Shown: positions 1 through 9,019 of the stretch, piece by piece
Layout: every line of letters begins with the position of its first letter
How positions within the stretch are numbered: the first letter of the stretch is position 1
NCBI GenBank assembly: GCA_020723385.1
Contig: DYIZ01000014.1
Location: 1-47,621 of the forward strand
Direction of reading: 5' to 3'
From: Candidatus Aquidulcis sp.
GTDB lineage: Bacteria; Chloroflexota; Anaerolineae; Anaerolineales; UBA4823
DNA: 47,621 nucleotides
Made by a program: the position numbers and the translations under genes
Notes under the pieces: model-generated
Told to the model about the DNA's origin: nothing
The model's database searches: none
The model's input: the letters and a program-made list of their open reading frames with translations, nothing else

Positions 1-1144
1 TCTTGAAACGCTTAAAATAATAAGCTTCCCAGGAAATCAGCGAAACATCATGGCGACCCTGTACATGATGCGAGAGCCGATGGATTGTTTGCTCCAGGTC
101 TGTTCCAGGCGGTAATATCAAATGGCGCAAACGCTCCATAATCCGCCAACTCGTGCTTTCATGAATATCCTTCAGCGATTGCTCGGCAACGGTTAGCCGC
201 CAACCCAGGTCACCTACTTTGGCTGAAAGATCCTTAATTTCCTCATACAAGCCAGTGATGGTGTGATTTCGTTGGACAATTTCCTTGTTCAGATTAGTGA
301 TGAGCGTGTCCCGATTGGCGATCTCACCTTCCCGCCAGGCGGCGGCATCCACCATCTCTCGGATCTGTTCACGCATCAACTCACGCCGGTAGAGATGCGG
401 CTGCCAGGGCTGGCCCCATTTTTCTTCAAACTTATCCCGGTTCTCCTCGAATAACTGGCGATAGGCAGTCTGCCCCAGTTTCGAGAAGCTGGCGCTGCCC
501 CAGTGATGGATGAACACATCCTCAGCGCACAGGATTTTGTAGCTCGCCTGTTTCAGCCGCAGGGCGTAATCATCGTCTTCGAACATGCCGCGCCCGAAGC
601 GCTCATCCAGCGGGCCGATTTGCTCCCATACAGAGCGGCGCAATGCAACGCACAGGAAAGCCAGCACATCAATCTCGAAAGCCTCACCGTTATGGGCCTG
701 CGTATACTTTTCGGCAAACTCATCCATCCCCGCCAGTCCCTCATAATCCACCCGGATGCGGGTTTCGTTCCCGGAGGAGTTGGTCACCGGGCCGGCCATT
801 CCCACTGAAGGCTCTTGCAAGTGACGGATCAACCCCGATAACCAGCCGCGCGTCACTACTGTGTCGTTGTTTAGGAAAACAAGATACTCCCCATTTGCCG
901 CTGCTGCACCCTGGTTGTTCCCCGCTGCAAAGCCAGTATTGGCATCATTGAGCATCACCCGTACATTGGGATACGCCGCCCCCAGATCGCGCAGGTAAGC
1001 CGGGGTCTCATCGGTCGAGGCGTTGTCTACGATAACGATTTCGAACTCCGGCGCGTCCGTTTTAGCGAAGATGCTCTCAATGCATTGGCGGGTGAAATCG
1101 AGGTTGTTGTAAGTCAAAATGACGATGCTGGCAGTCGGGGGCAT
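1..1144 (-). CDS. GT2 family glycosyltransferase with C-terminal coiled coil (3' partial)
   Basis: Open reading frame from ATG at 1144 running off the left edge (381 codons visible). The first ~260 residues are a GT-A family 2 domain of the rhamnosyltransferase type: N-terminal SIVILTYNN, VDNASTDET, the DXD-like FLNNDT, and FEDDDYALR near residue 190. A long charged coiled coil follows (about 265-340), ending in STSWRIMERLR, a motif often seen at the end of such coiled coils in multidomain glycosyltransferases. More domains probably lie beyond the window. An AGGA sits just upstream of the ATG. It is the last visible gene of the operon that contains the rhamnose genes, so a role in adding rhamnose or another sugar to a surface glycan is inferred; the substrate is unknown. 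Confidence 0.85.
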   Translation of the reverse strand, partial: MPPTASIVILTYNNLDFTRQCIESIFAKTDAPEFEIVIVDNASTDETPAYLRDLGAAYPNVRVMLNDANTGFAAGNNQGAAAANGEYLVFLNNDTVVTRGWLSGLIRHLQEPSVGMAGPVTNSSGNETRIRVDYEGLAGMDEFAEKYTQAHNGEAFEIDVLAFLCVALRRSVWEQIGPLDERFGRGMFEDDDYALRLKQASYKILCAEDVFIHHWGSASFSKLGQTAYRQLFEENRDKFEEKWGQPWQPHLYRRELMREQIREMVDAAAWREGEIANRDTLITNLNKEIVQRNHTITGLYEEIKDLSAKVGDLGWRLTVAEQSLKDIHESTSWRIMERLRHLILPPGTDLEQTIHRLSHHVQGRHDVSLISWEAYYFKRFK

Positions 1145-1168
1145 AGAGAATCCTGAGATGGGGTTTTG

Positions 1169-1238
1169 AACACGGGTAAGCAGGATATTCAGGATTTGAA
1201 ATCGAATTTTATCCCGTTCATCCTGCCAAACCCTGTTT
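1169..1238. repeat. Imperfect palindrome in intergenic spacer
   Basis: The 115-bp spacer between the two glycosyltransferase genes is mostly an imperfect inverted repeat. The left arm 1169-1197 contains GCAGGATATTCAGGAT, and the right arm 1208-1238 reads back with GCAGGATGAACGGGAT. About 19 of 27 aligned positions match around a ~10-base loop. It is built from short degenerate AGGAT-type words. It resembles a dispersed intergenic repeat rather than a terminator, as no T-run follows. Confidence 0.6.
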
Positions 1239-1259
1239 GTTCTTTCGATGCGGAGGTAA

Positions 1260-3788
1260 TTACGATAATTCGAGAATAGCCTTCTCGATCAGTTCGAAAC
1301 GCTGCGCCCAGGTGTTCTGACGGGCAAAGGCGCGGCGGGCATCAGCGATCTCGGGCGAGGTATCTTCCAGCCCCGCCTCGACCGCCGCCAGCCATTCGGC
1401 TTCGGTCGAGGCCAGGCGAACCTGATCGGCGTAATGGCGCAATTCGTCGAGATCGGTCGCCACTACGGGTTTCCCGGCGCTGAGGTATTCGTACAGCTTC
1501 ACCGGATTGGTGGCCTCGGTGAGCGGCGTCTTTTTGAAGGGGATGATGGCGACATCGAAGGCGTGTAAATAAGGAGGCAGCTCACCATAGGGCTTTTCGC
1601 CCAGGAGATGGACATTCTCCAGCCCTTTGAGCGGCTCTAAATCAGCGTAGAGCGTGCTCCCGATGAGCACGAACTGCCACAGGGGACGCGCCAGCGCCAG
1701 GGAGCGAATCAGCCCCGTGTCGAACCAGTCGGCGATCGCGCCGTAGTAGCCGATGATGGGCCGTGGCAGCCCGGAAAGCGGCGACGACCCGGCGGGTTCG
1801 GAATGGAAATGCTCAAATTCTACGCCATTGGGCACGCGCAAAGTGTGGGGATTAAGCGGCAACAGCTCGGATTCCAGGAAATGAGATGTCACCAGCGCCA
1901 GGTCGCTCTCGCGGGCCAGCCGTTCCTCCATTCGCCACATCTGTTCGGTGTTGGTGGAGAATCCCTGGTGATAATCCATGCAGTCATACACCAGCTTCCA
2001 GCCATATTTGCGGCGCAGTTGCAGGGCCAACGGTGTCCAGAAAGGCAAATCCACGAGGCAGACCGCACGTCCGATGTGGAATGTTTTTCGCAGCGCCGCG
2101 CACGCCCGAACGAGATTTGTTTCCAGCGATCCATCCATCGCTTCCTGATACAGGTTGACCGGTTGCCCGGCAGGCAAATGGATTTCAATGATACCCGGCG
2201 CTACAGACCGTGCGCGAGGGTTGGGAGTTTGGCAAAAATCGGTGCGGGCATAAAAGACACGATGACCGGCTTGAGCAAACTGGCAGGCGATGTGTTGCGG
2301 ACGCTGCTTGCGGCTTTCCCAGTCCATCACGGGGAGAACGATGACATCGTAGCCGAGGGGATTCGTTGGCCCAGCGAGATTCACCTCGCCATCGAATTCG
2401 ACAGCAATCTTTCGGGGCGGGACGAACCGTAAAACAAGTTTTTGCAGTCGGGCTTTGAAATTGCGGTAACGCTGCAAGAGTCGCCACGCACGGCTGTGCT
2501 CGATCTGCCATAACCGGCTGCTGAAGCTATCCCGCTCGGCTTCGGTTTGTGTGACTTTGGCAGCCAACGATTGCGCTTCCAATTTCTGGACTGCCAGCGC
2601 CAGGGAATACGATTGTGTGGCAGCGTCTTTCTCTGCCATCCAGGACTCCTGCGCCTGCCGCGCCGCCCGCAGGAGTGTATCCACCTCCGGGGCCAGCGAC
2701 CGCTCGCGGCAGGGAGTCACCCGGTCGTAGACATCCGCCCATTGGTGAGCATTCACCGAGAGCAGCCAGCCCTGGCGAACGGTCTCCTGCGCCCGTTGGC
2801 CCATCTCAACCCGCAAATCCGCCGATTCGACCAGCCTCGAAAGGTATTCTTCCCACTCTTCCGGCGTACCCGCCAGAAAACCATTTTCTCCGTGGATAAC
2901 GATACCGCTGTAGGTGTCCAGCCGGCTGTACACGCCCGGCGCGCCCAGGGCGCTGTATTCCAGGAATTTGATGGCGCTTTTGCAGCGGTTGAAGCGGTTG
3001 TCGCGCAGCGGGGCGATGGCGATGTCGAAGGGCTGCTTGCCGAACTCGGCGGCGAAATCGGCGTAAACGAATGTTTTGGACGGCGACCAGCTCACATTGG
3101 GTAAATCGCCCAGCGCGGCGGGCGGTCTGGCCCCCAAGAAGTGAATTTGCACGCGTCCGGCGTAACGCCGAGCCACGCTGAACAGCGCCGGGGCAACGCT
3201 GGCTACGTCCGGCAGGTGCGACTCGCCGCCCATGCAGCAGATGGTGAGAGGGGCATCGTCTTCTTGCGAAGCAATCTCGCCAGGAGCGAGGGATTGCTTC
3301 GTTGCAAAAGGCGCTCCTCGCAATGTCACATCCCGCAGCGTCCACAACTGATCGTCGAGGCAATTCGGCAGGAGGAAAACGCTCGGATTGAACAGACGCA
3401 GCAGGTCGCACAGTTGCGGCGTGCTGGCAGTGACCGCATCCGCCTCGGCGATGGCTTCTAGCATTGGAAACAGCGCCGCGGCGTAATAATGGTTGAGACG
3501 GTCGGGGTGATCGTCGGGCAGGTCAAAGAGCCAGTCATCGAGATCGAAGATCACCGGCTTGCCCTCGGCGCGCGCCCGCCCGATGGTTTGCCTATACGCA
3601 GACTGATGGCGCGGAAAATCCCGCTGGATGATGATCCTGTCGGCCTGCGACACGCGTCCGGGGTCAATCGTCTCCCCCTCATTGCCGTGAATCAGCGTCA
3701 AACCGGCCTGGCGCGCCGGCCCTACCAGCCGCAGCATCGCCAGCGGGCTGACCCAGGTATTGGTGGTGTAGGCAACGAGAGTGGTCAT
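1260..3788 (-). CDS. Double-domain GT4-type glycosyltransferase
   Basis: 842 aa, ATG at 3788. Two GT-B modules are joined in one chain. Module 1 (about 1-370) ends with a family-4 C-terminal signature (KFLEYSALGAPGVYS, then HGENGFLAGT). A helical linker follows (about 385-460) with SRAWRLLQRYR, the same kind of coiled-coil end as in the preceding gene. Module 2 (about 475-842) starts YDVIVLPVMDW and carries the donor-site motif NPVKLYEYLSAGKPVVATD. A two-module protein could add two sugars in turn or one repeating pair; this is inference. It lies 7 bp downstream of the membrane glycosyltransferase at 3796-5244 in the same operon. Confidence 0.88.
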   Translation of the reverse strand: MTTLVAYTTNTWVSPLAMLRLVGPARQAGLTLIHGNEGETIDPGRVSQADRIIIQRDFPRHQSAYRQTIGRARAEGKPVIFDLDDWLFDLPDDHPDRLNHYYAAALFPMLEAIAEADAVTASTPQLCDLLRLFNPSVFLLPNCLDDQLWTLRDVTLRGAPFATKQSLAPGEIASQEDDAPLTICCMGGESHLPDVASVAPALFSVARRYAGRVQIHFLGARPPAALGDLPNVSWSPSKTFVYADFAAEFGKQPFDIAIAPLRDNRFNRCKSAIKFLEYSALGAPGVYSRLDTYSGIVIHGENGFLAGTPEEWEEYLSRLVESADLRVEMGQRAQETVRQGWLLSVNAHQWADVYDRVTPCRERSLAPEVDTLLRAARQAQESWMAEKDAATQSYSLALAVQKLEAQSLAAKVTQTEAERDSFSSRLWQIEHSRAWRLLQRYRNFKARLQKLVLRFVPPRKIAVEFDGEVNLAGPTNPLGYDVIVLPVMDWESRKQRPQHIACQFAQAGHRVFYARTDFCQTPNPRARSVAPGIIEIHLPAGQPVNLYQEAMDGSLETNLVRACAALRKTFHIGRAVCLVDLPFWTPLALQLRRKYGWKLVYDCMDYHQGFSTNTEQMWRMEERLARESDLALVTSHFLESELLPLNPHTLRVPNGVEFEHFHSEPAGSSPLSGLPRPIIGYYGAIADWFDTGLIRSLALARPLWQFVLIGSTLYADLEPLKGLENVHLLGEKPYGELPPYLHAFDVAIIPFKKTPLTEATNPVKLYEYLSAGKPVVATDLDELRHYADQVRLASTEAEWLAAVEAGLEDTSPEIADARRAFARQNTWAQRFELIEKAILELS

Positions 3789-3795
3789 GGATACT

Positions 3796-5244
3796 CTATT
3801 TTACAACAACGAACTCGGTATCTGAAACCTGCCGGACGACGAGGGCGGTTCCACTGGTTTTGGTATCCGGCGGGGCTGTGTAGCCCGCGTAACCGTCGAA
3901 TTGCGCTGCCACGCTGGAAAACATCACCGGGATCATTACCCCTTTGCCCACCGACCACCACATCAGGTCAGATGTGTCGAGGAAGATGATTTCACGGTAG
4001 CTCTTCCCGGCGGTGAAATCAACAAGCTGATCGTAGGCCGCCCGTGAGTACACCGCCTGTGTCAGTGCTGGCGACCGGTGGGCCAATACACCCTCCTGAA
4101 CGACCGCCGCTGACGCCCAGGCATACGCCGCCAGCCCAATTACCAACGCGGCTTGAGCGAGACGGCGCGGCCAACCGTCTCGTAACCGCTCGATGACGCT
4201 TGCCACGAACAACGCCGCCAAAAACGCCAATCCGAAAATGCTGAAATGCCCGTAATACGGCTGCAAATCAGCGGGCTTTTTCGTGACCGCAAAAACCAAC
4301 GCCGGGGCCAGCCACAACAGTAACGCACATATCGCCCACGCCTGGCGCTTCCCGCCACTGAGTACAATCGCTGCCACGCATAGCAGCACTGGAGCCAGCA
4401 GCCATGCGGCGGACAGCGGTTCGTAGAATTTCACGCCCGGCAGCACAGCGATGAGGCTGTTGAGCAGCACGTAAACCGCACGCGCTCCGTTCACTTCTAA
4501 AAGTTGAGATGCTGAATTATGACCTGTCGTAAATATTATCCACACCGCAAAATATACCCCCAGCAACGCGCCAAACAATATAGTCAGCCGTTGACCCCTA
4601 GGTGTGAGCCACGTTTCTCGATGTATCCACGCCCGCATACCCCGCGCTAATTGCGCCCCCATCCAGGCCAACGGCAGCATCACGACGATTTCCTTCGACA
4701 GCAGCGCCAGCCCCAAAAAGACGCCCACCGGCCATAGCGGTGACTTCTCAGCTTCGTAACTGGCGACCACCCACAACGCCAGCGCAAAAAAACAGGCCGC
4801 CAGCACGTCAATCGCCCCGGCGATCCAGCCGAGCGTAAACAAGTGCGCTTCTGCCAGGCCATACGTCACCGCGCCAAACGAGGCGGCGATAGCTGAACCG
4901 CTGACCCGATACAGCGCCCGGTACAATGCAAAGATCGTCAGGGCGAACACGGCCAATTGGGAGAGGTGAAACCCCCAGGGATTCAGCCCCCACAGGAATT
5001 GATTGACCAGCGGGAACCAATACGTCGGGAGCGGGCGGAAAAAGTCCGGCAGCACACCGGTGAGCATCATCCGGTTGGGCAGCGGCTGCTGCACAGCGCT
5101 CAAGAACCAGAAATCATCCTGGACAAAGAACACGTCGAGCGTGCCGCGAAACGACCAAAAGGCCAGCACAGCCAAGCACAACGGCAACACGTACCGACTC
5201 AACCAATCCCGCGCCGGGCGCGCCGTTACTTTCCCGTCAGCCAT
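3796..5244 (-). CDS. Polytopic membrane glycosyltransferase (ArnT/PMT-like, GT-C)
   Basis: 482 aa from ATG 5244 (MADGKVTARPARDW). The reading frame is open further upstream, but that part is out of frame inside the methyltransferase gene and has no membrane-protein character. Many hydrophobic segments begin at WLSRYVLPLCLAVLAFW. The first extracytoplasmic loop has the acidic motif FVQDDFWFL typical of GT-C enzymes using lipid-phosphate sugar donors. The C-terminal ~100 residues are a soluble domain. The start overlaps the end of the methyltransferase by 19 bp, implying translational coupling. Donor and acceptor cannot be told from sequence. Confidence 0.82.
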   Translation of the reverse strand: MADGKVTARPARDWLSRYVLPLCLAVLAFWSFRGTLDVFFVQDDFWFLSAVQQPLPNRMMLTGVLPDFFRPLPTYWFPLVNQFLWGLNPWGFHLSQLAVFALTIFALYRALYRVSGSAIAASFGAVTYGLAEAHLFTLGWIAGAIDVLAACFFALALWVVASYEAEKSPLWPVGVFLGLALLSKEIVVMLPLAWMGAQLARGMRAWIHRETWLTPRGQRLTILFGALLGVYFAVWIIFTTGHNSASQLLEVNGARAVYVLLNSLIAVLPGVKFYEPLSAAWLLAPVLLCVAAIVLSGGKRQAWAICALLLWLAPALVFAVTKKPADLQPYYGHFSIFGLAFLAALFVASVIERLRDGWPRRLAQAALVIGLAAYAWASAAVVQEGVLAHRSPALTQAVYSRAAYDQLVDFTAGKSYREIIFLDTSDLMWWSVGKGVMIPVMFSSVAAQFDGYAGYTAPPDTKTSGTALVVRQVSDTEFVVVK

Positions 5245-6143
5245 CGTTTCAAGGTCAGGAGCAGTTTTTCCCTCTGGCTGCCGTGCGGCGCCAGCATCAG
5301 CCGAAGCCCCCACCATTTCTTGACCAGCCGCCAGCCGCCGCTGCGCTCCACCTCGTCCAGTTGGGCAGTGAGCTCCTGGATTTGCTGATCCTTTTGCGCA
5401 TCCACAGCCTGAACCGACTGGCTCTGCCCGGCAAGCTGATCGGTCAAGCGCTGTTTCTCTATCTCGATAGCGGCAGCCAGCTCGCGCATCTCGGAGGTCA
5501 GCTTGCGCAAATCCGAGTTTTCTTTCCATAGCAGCCAGAATTTTCGCTCGTAGTCGCGGACAATCCGATGGGCTGGGTCAACCCGGCGGCGGAAGCGCGC
5601 CGCCCAGGGGGTGATGAACCCGGCGTCGAAATCCACATCACGGAAGAAATTCTGCCGGGCGAATAACTCGGCCCACACTTCCGGCGGCTGGACATTGAAG
5701 TGGGTCACTTCTTTGTAATCGAACGGCGTGGACGAAAACAGCACGTCATCGCTGAACCGGCAGAAATTGACTGCTGCCCGCTCTGCATCAGCCTGGGGCA
5801 TGTGCTCCAGCACCTCGATGGAGACGATGAGATCGTACTGCCGCGGGAACGGCTCGGCGATTGAACCTACCCGGCAATAAGATTGAATGTCCGGGTGAAC
5901 GCGCTGGATCGCGTATTCGGATACATCCACCCCGTAGGCTTCGACGCCGCGCCGCCGCAGACTCTCGACCAGAAAGCCCATGGCGCAGCCCGCGTCCAGC
6001 ACGGATGCCGGGCGAATATCGCTCACGATGCGCTCTGCAATCATCTCGAAGAATGCCAGCAGTTCGGGAGTACGCTCGTAAGGCGCGGCGCAGCCGTGAG
6101 CGTAATAATAGGCATCAAAAAAGGATGATGGATCAGGAGACAT
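5226..6143 (-). CDS. Class I SAM-dependent methyltransferase with coiled-coil tail
   Basis: 305 aa. Residues 48-56 are VLDAGCAMG, the SAM-binding motif I, followed by an acidic strand end at GVDVS and LIVSIEVLEHMP (motifs II/III of the Methyltransf_11/23 type). After ~200 residues the chain becomes a coiled coil (EKQRLTDQLAGQSQSVQ...) and ends with GGWRLVKKWW, again the linker type seen in neighbouring glycosyltransferases. It probably methylates a sugar or glycan end. It begins 5 bp after the small unknown gene and overlaps the next gene by 19 bp. No clear Shine-Dalgarno sequence precedes its ATG, consistent with coupled translation. Confidence 0.85.
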   Translation of the reverse strand: MSPDPSSFFDAYYYAHGCAAPYERTPELLAFFEMIAERIVSDIRPASVLDAGCAMGFLVESLRRRGVEAYGVDVSEYAIQRVHPDIQSYCRVGSIAEPFPRQYDLIVSIEVLEHMPQADAERAAVNFCRFSDDVLFSSTPFDYKEVTHFNVQPPEVWAELFARQNFFRDVDFDAGFITPWAARFRRRVDPAHRIVRDYERKFWLLWKENSDLRKLTSEMRELAAAIEIEKQRLTDQLAGQSQSVQAVDAQKDQQIQELTAQLDEVERSGGWRLVKKWWGLRLMLAPHGSQREKLLLTLKRWLTGK

Positions 6144-6148
6144 TTTGG

Positions 6149-6454
6149 TTACACAAATTCCAGTATGGGGTCATCACAAATATAAGCCGGGATGCTGCCC
6201 AGGAAGGGTAAGGATTGAAGATTATGCCAGCGGCGCAACAGATGATATGTGGGTGAAGTCAACAATTGACAGGCTTCTACTGCTTCGATCCATTCGGAGC
6301 GGCGAACCTCGCTCACAGTTTCCCAATCCGGCAGCAGCCCGAAATCCCAGGCAGCACAGAGTCGAGCGATGAAATCAATCCGCTCGGCTAGCGTGGATAG
6401 GCTGAGTGGTGGTTCTACTTCGGGGTAAAGGGCGCCGTCAACCCTGAATGTCAT
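6149..6454 (-). CDS. Small unknown protein paired with AbiEii-like nucleotidyltransferase
   Basis: 101 aa from ATG 6454 (MTFRVDGALYPEVEPP). The frame is open to 6520, but that part lies inside the upstream gene, so the later ATG giving a 17-bp overlap is preferred. I do not recognise the family. It is acidic, tryptophan-rich and probably alpha-helical (RIDFIARLCAAWDFGLLPDW; EWIEAVEACQLL), with a Pro-rich end. The tight overlap with the nucleotidyltransferase gene suggests that the two act together, as antitoxin/toxin or as subunits; that is inference only. Its position in the middle of a glycan operon is unexpected. Confidence 0.7.
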   Translation of the reverse strand: MTFRVDGALYPEVEPPLSLSTLAERIDFIARLCAAWDFGLLPDWETVSEVRRSEWIEAVEACQLLTSPTYHLLRRWHNLQSLPFLGSIPAYICDDPILEFV

Positions 6455-7136
6455 GCAACAATTCCTCGATAAACCAATTTCGCAATTGTTCTGCGGAGGC
6501 GCGCTGCCCGGTATCAGCAATTTGCGCTAATGGTCGGGCCTGCTCGATACGCGCCAGATGGGTACGAATTGCCAGTTCAGCTCTCTGTAAATCTGCATCT
6601 TCGCCAGCCCTTCGTTGTCTCTCTTGCCAGAGTACCCAGCAGCGTTTCACATCACACCAACCATGCTGGCAAAGTGTATAAATATCCTTAAAATCACGCG
6701 GCGCCCCCCGCTCGACCAAAGCCACCATTTTACTCGAAACCAAATCATCGAAAGAGTCAACTGCAATACCTCCCGGCCAAATGCCGGAAAGAGAATTTTG
6801 GAGCTGCACGGAACGATTGGCAATTTGAAAGCTAAAAACCGTTTTGCCTCCCTGGCTCAATTCGACGCTGACCACATCACCCCAAGCGCGAGTGCGAATC
6901 TGCCCGAAGGGGTGTAAAGCCTCCTCCAGGGTATGGACGACACGCTGGCGCTCTTCGTGAGTCACAGGTTCCACCCACCAGGCATCAACATCGTGGGTCA
7001 GGCGATATTCGAAATAATGAGCGAGACCAAAAGCGCCGCCCAACGAGAGCCACGGGCCACATCCATGAGAAGCAATCGCATCCAGGCACACCTGGGCATA
7101 TTCAGGCAAATGAACGGGACGATGTGGTTGAATCAT
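6438..7136 (-). CDS. AbiEii-like nucleotidyltransferase-fold protein
   Basis: 232 aa from ATG 7136. The stop of rfbD and this start share bases (TGATG), so coupled translation is likely and the earlier possible start at 7175 is not used. Nucleotidyltransferase-fold residues are visible: LGGAFGLAH (GG at 33-34) and the metal-binding pair in THDVDAWW (D49, D51). Later KMVALVERGAPRDFKDIY matches the K...R.RDF.D signature of the AbiEii/AbiGii toxin family (DUF1814-type). Known members transfer nucleotides to tRNA or other targets. The usual AbiEi antitoxin is not next to it; the 101-aa gene takes the partner position. Confidence 0.75.
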   Translation of the reverse strand: MIQPHRPVHLPEYAQVCLDAIASHGCGPWLSLGGAFGLAHYFEYRLTHDVDAWWVEPVTHEERQRVVHTLEEALHPFGQIRTRAWGDVVSVELSQGGKTVFSFQIANRSVQLQNSLSGIWPGGIAVDSFDDLVSSKMVALVERGAPRDFKDIYTLCQHGWCDVKRCWVLWQERQRRAGEDADLQRAELAIRTHLARIEQARPLAQIADTGQRASAEQLRNWFIEELLHDIQG

Positions 7137-8017
7137 CAGGAATTCTCCAACGCTAATCGAAGTGCATTTCTCCAATCGGGCAGACGTAGACCGAATGTAT
7201 CCATGAATTTATCACAATTCAGCGCCGAAAACAATGGACGGTGAGCCGGGGTGGGAAAATCGGTGGTGAGGGCTGGCTCGACCGCCTCGACAATTTGTTC
7301 CTCCGGGTGAGGGTCGAGACGCAAAATGGCCTGCGCCCACTCGTACCGGCTGGCGTAACCGTCTCCGGCCAGGTGGTATAACCCGGCGCGCTCGGCCAGC
7401 CAGGGCACCACCTGCAGACCGCCCTGCGCCAGCAATTGAGCCGTGATCTCTGCCAACGCCCGCGCCCAGGTGGGGTTGCTCACCTGATCGGCGACGATGC
7501 GCAGGGCGCGCTGCTGGCGCGCCCATTGCAGCACTTTGGTCACGAAACTCTCGCGGCGGGTGCTGTACACCCAGGCAGCGCGCAAGATGAGGTACACCCC
7601 GCCAACCTGCTGGATTGCCTGCTCCCCGGCGAGTTTGCTGGCTCCGTACACGCCGAGCGGGTTGGGTAAATCTGTCTCGACATAAGGCGCACCTTTCACC
7701 CCGTCGAAAACGTAATCGGTGGAAAAGTGGATGAGCGCCGCGCCGATGGCCTGCGCTTCTTCAGCGAGGAGCTGCGGGGCGCGGGCGTTGACGGCGTAAG
7801 CCAGGTCTGATTCGGTTTCGGCGCGGTCTACAGCGGTGTAAGCGGTAGCGTTGACGATCACCTGCGGAGCGACGCGGCGCACCAACAGGCGCACCTGCCC
7901 CTCGTCGGCCAGATCGAGGGCAGGATAATCCAGCGGGATCACCTCCCCCAAAGGGGCCAGCGTCCGCTCCAACTCCCAGCCAAGCTGCCCGGTGTTCCCC
8001 AACAGCAAAATTCGCAT
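7136..8017 (-). CDS. rfbD: dTDP-4-dehydrorhamnose reductase
   Basis: 293 aa from ATG 8017, which overlaps the rfbA stop as TGATG; a GTG one codon earlier is possible. It carries the N-terminal Rossmann motif GNTGQLGWEL, the STDYVFDG block with the catalytic Thr/Asp region, and the YGASKLAGE motif holding the catalytic Tyr and Lys. It catalyses the last step of dTDP-L-rhamnose synthesis, reducing dTDP-4-dehydro-L-rhamnose with NADPH in the cytoplasm. Length and order fit RmlD. It directly follows rfbA, with rfbB and rfbC upstream. Confidence 0.96.
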   Translation of the reverse strand: MRILLLGNTGQLGWELERTLAPLGEVIPLDYPALDLADEGQVRLLVRRVAPQVIVNATAYTAVDRAETESDLAYAVNARAPQLLAEEAQAIGAALIHFSTDYVFDGVKGAPYVETDLPNPLGVYGASKLAGEQAIQQVGGVYLILRAAWVYSTRRESFVTKVLQWARQQRALRIVADQVSNPTWARALAEITAQLLAQGGLQVVPWLAERAGLYHLAGDGYASRYEWAQAILRLDPHPEEQIVEAVEPALTTDFPTPAHRPLFSALNCDKFMDTFGLRLPDWRNALRLALENS

Positions 8018-8907
8018 CACGCCACGCCTCGATGAAAAGGCAGATTTTCTTTCAACAGAAGCAGTAAATATTCGCCGTACTGGTTGTTGATCACCAACGC
8101 CTGGCGGCGCACCTCGTCAGCGTCTATGTAACCCAGGCGGTAGGCGATTTCCTCGGGGCAGGAGATCATCATGCCCTGCCGATCCTGCACGGCCTGGATA
8201 AAGCCGCCTGCTTGCAGCAGCGTCTCGTGGGTGCCGGCGTCCAGCCAGGCCACGCCGCGCCCCAGGGCCTCGACGGACAGTTGGCCGCGCGACAGGTACA
8301 CGTTGTTCACATCAGTGATCTCGATCTCGTTGCGGGCGGATGGCTGGAGACCGGCGGCGATGCCCACAACCTGCTGATCGTAAAAATAAATGCCAGGAAC
8401 GGCATAATTGGAGCGGGGATGTTTGGGCTTTTCTTCAATGCTCAGCGCCCGTCCGGTCTCGTCGAACTCGACGACGCCGTATCGCTGCGGGTCGCGCACC
8501 GGGTAGGCGAAGATGGTCGCTCCCTCGGTGAGCTGGGCGGCGCGGCGCAGTTGATTGGGCAAGCCGTGACCGAAGAAAATGTTATCGCCGAGGATGAGGC
8601 ACACCGGCTCATCCGCAATAAAATCCCGCCCGACGAGGAAGGCATCGGCCAGCCCGCGCGGTTCGGCCTGGGCCGCGTAGGCGAAGCGCAGCCCCCACTG
8701 GCTGCCATCGCAGAGCAGGCTGCGGAACTGCGGCAAGGCGTCGGGACTGCTGATGACGAGGATGTCGCGGATGCCAGCCAGCATCAGCATCGAGAGGGGA
8801 TAATAAACCATCGGCTTGTCGTAAACCGGCAGTAGCTGCTTGCTGACCGCGGTAGTGAGGGGAAACAGCCTTGTGCCGCGTCCCCCGGCGAGAATAATAC
8901 CCTTCAT
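8017..8907 (-). CDS. rfbA: Glucose-1-phosphate thymidylyltransferase
   Basis: 296 aa. The N-terminus [17 protein letters not shown] is the nucleotide-binding signature; [12 protein letters not shown] and the EIEITDVNN region are typical of RmlA. It condenses glucose-1-phosphate and dTTP to dTDP-glucose, the first step of dTDP-rhamnose synthesis. A strong ribosome binding site (AAGGAGG, 8 bases from the ATG) precedes it, unlike the coupled genes around it. This may compensate for the 110-bp repeat-filled spacer that separates it from rfbB. Confidence 0.97.
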   Translation of the reverse strand: MKGIILAGGRGTRLFPLTTAVSKQLLPVYDKPMVYYPLSMLMLAGIRDILVISSPDALPQFRSLLCDGSQWGLRFAYAAQAEPRGLADAFLVGRDFIADEPVCLILGDNIFFGHGLPNQLRRAAQLTEGATIFAYPVRDPQRYGVVEFDETGRALSIEEKPKHPRSNYAVPGIYFYDQQVVGIAAGLQPSARNEIEITDVNNVYLSRGQLSVEALGRGVAWLDAGTHETLLQAGGFIQAVQDRQGMMISCPEEIAYRLGYIDADEVRRQALVINNQYGEYLLLLLKENLPFHRGVA

Positions 8908-8929
8908 GTGATGCCTCCTTGTCAGGAAC

Positions 8930-9019
8930 CAGTCATCAGTGATCAGTTGTCAGTTATCAGTGATCAGTTAGCAGTCATCAGTTTTTTCACTGACCACTGA
9001 TCACCGGTTACTGATAACT
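8930..9019. repeat. CAGTNNN heptamer tract forming a 31-bp imperfect hairpin
   Basis: Eight consecutive 7-bp units beginning CAGT (8930-8985) are followed by ACTGANN-type units in the opposite sense (8989-9019). The arms 8952-8982 and 8989-9019 pair at 24 of 31 positions around a six-base TTTTTC loop. The tract fills the rfbB-rfbA spacer and supplies the rfbB stop codon (TAG at 9020-9018). It is not followed by a T-run in the direction of transcription. Confidence 0.85.

Noticed and set aside
8930-9019. Rho-independent terminator between rfbB and rfbA
   Set aside because: The hairpin is long and AT-containing with mismatches, the T-run is in the loop, and no T-tract follows in the direction of transcription.
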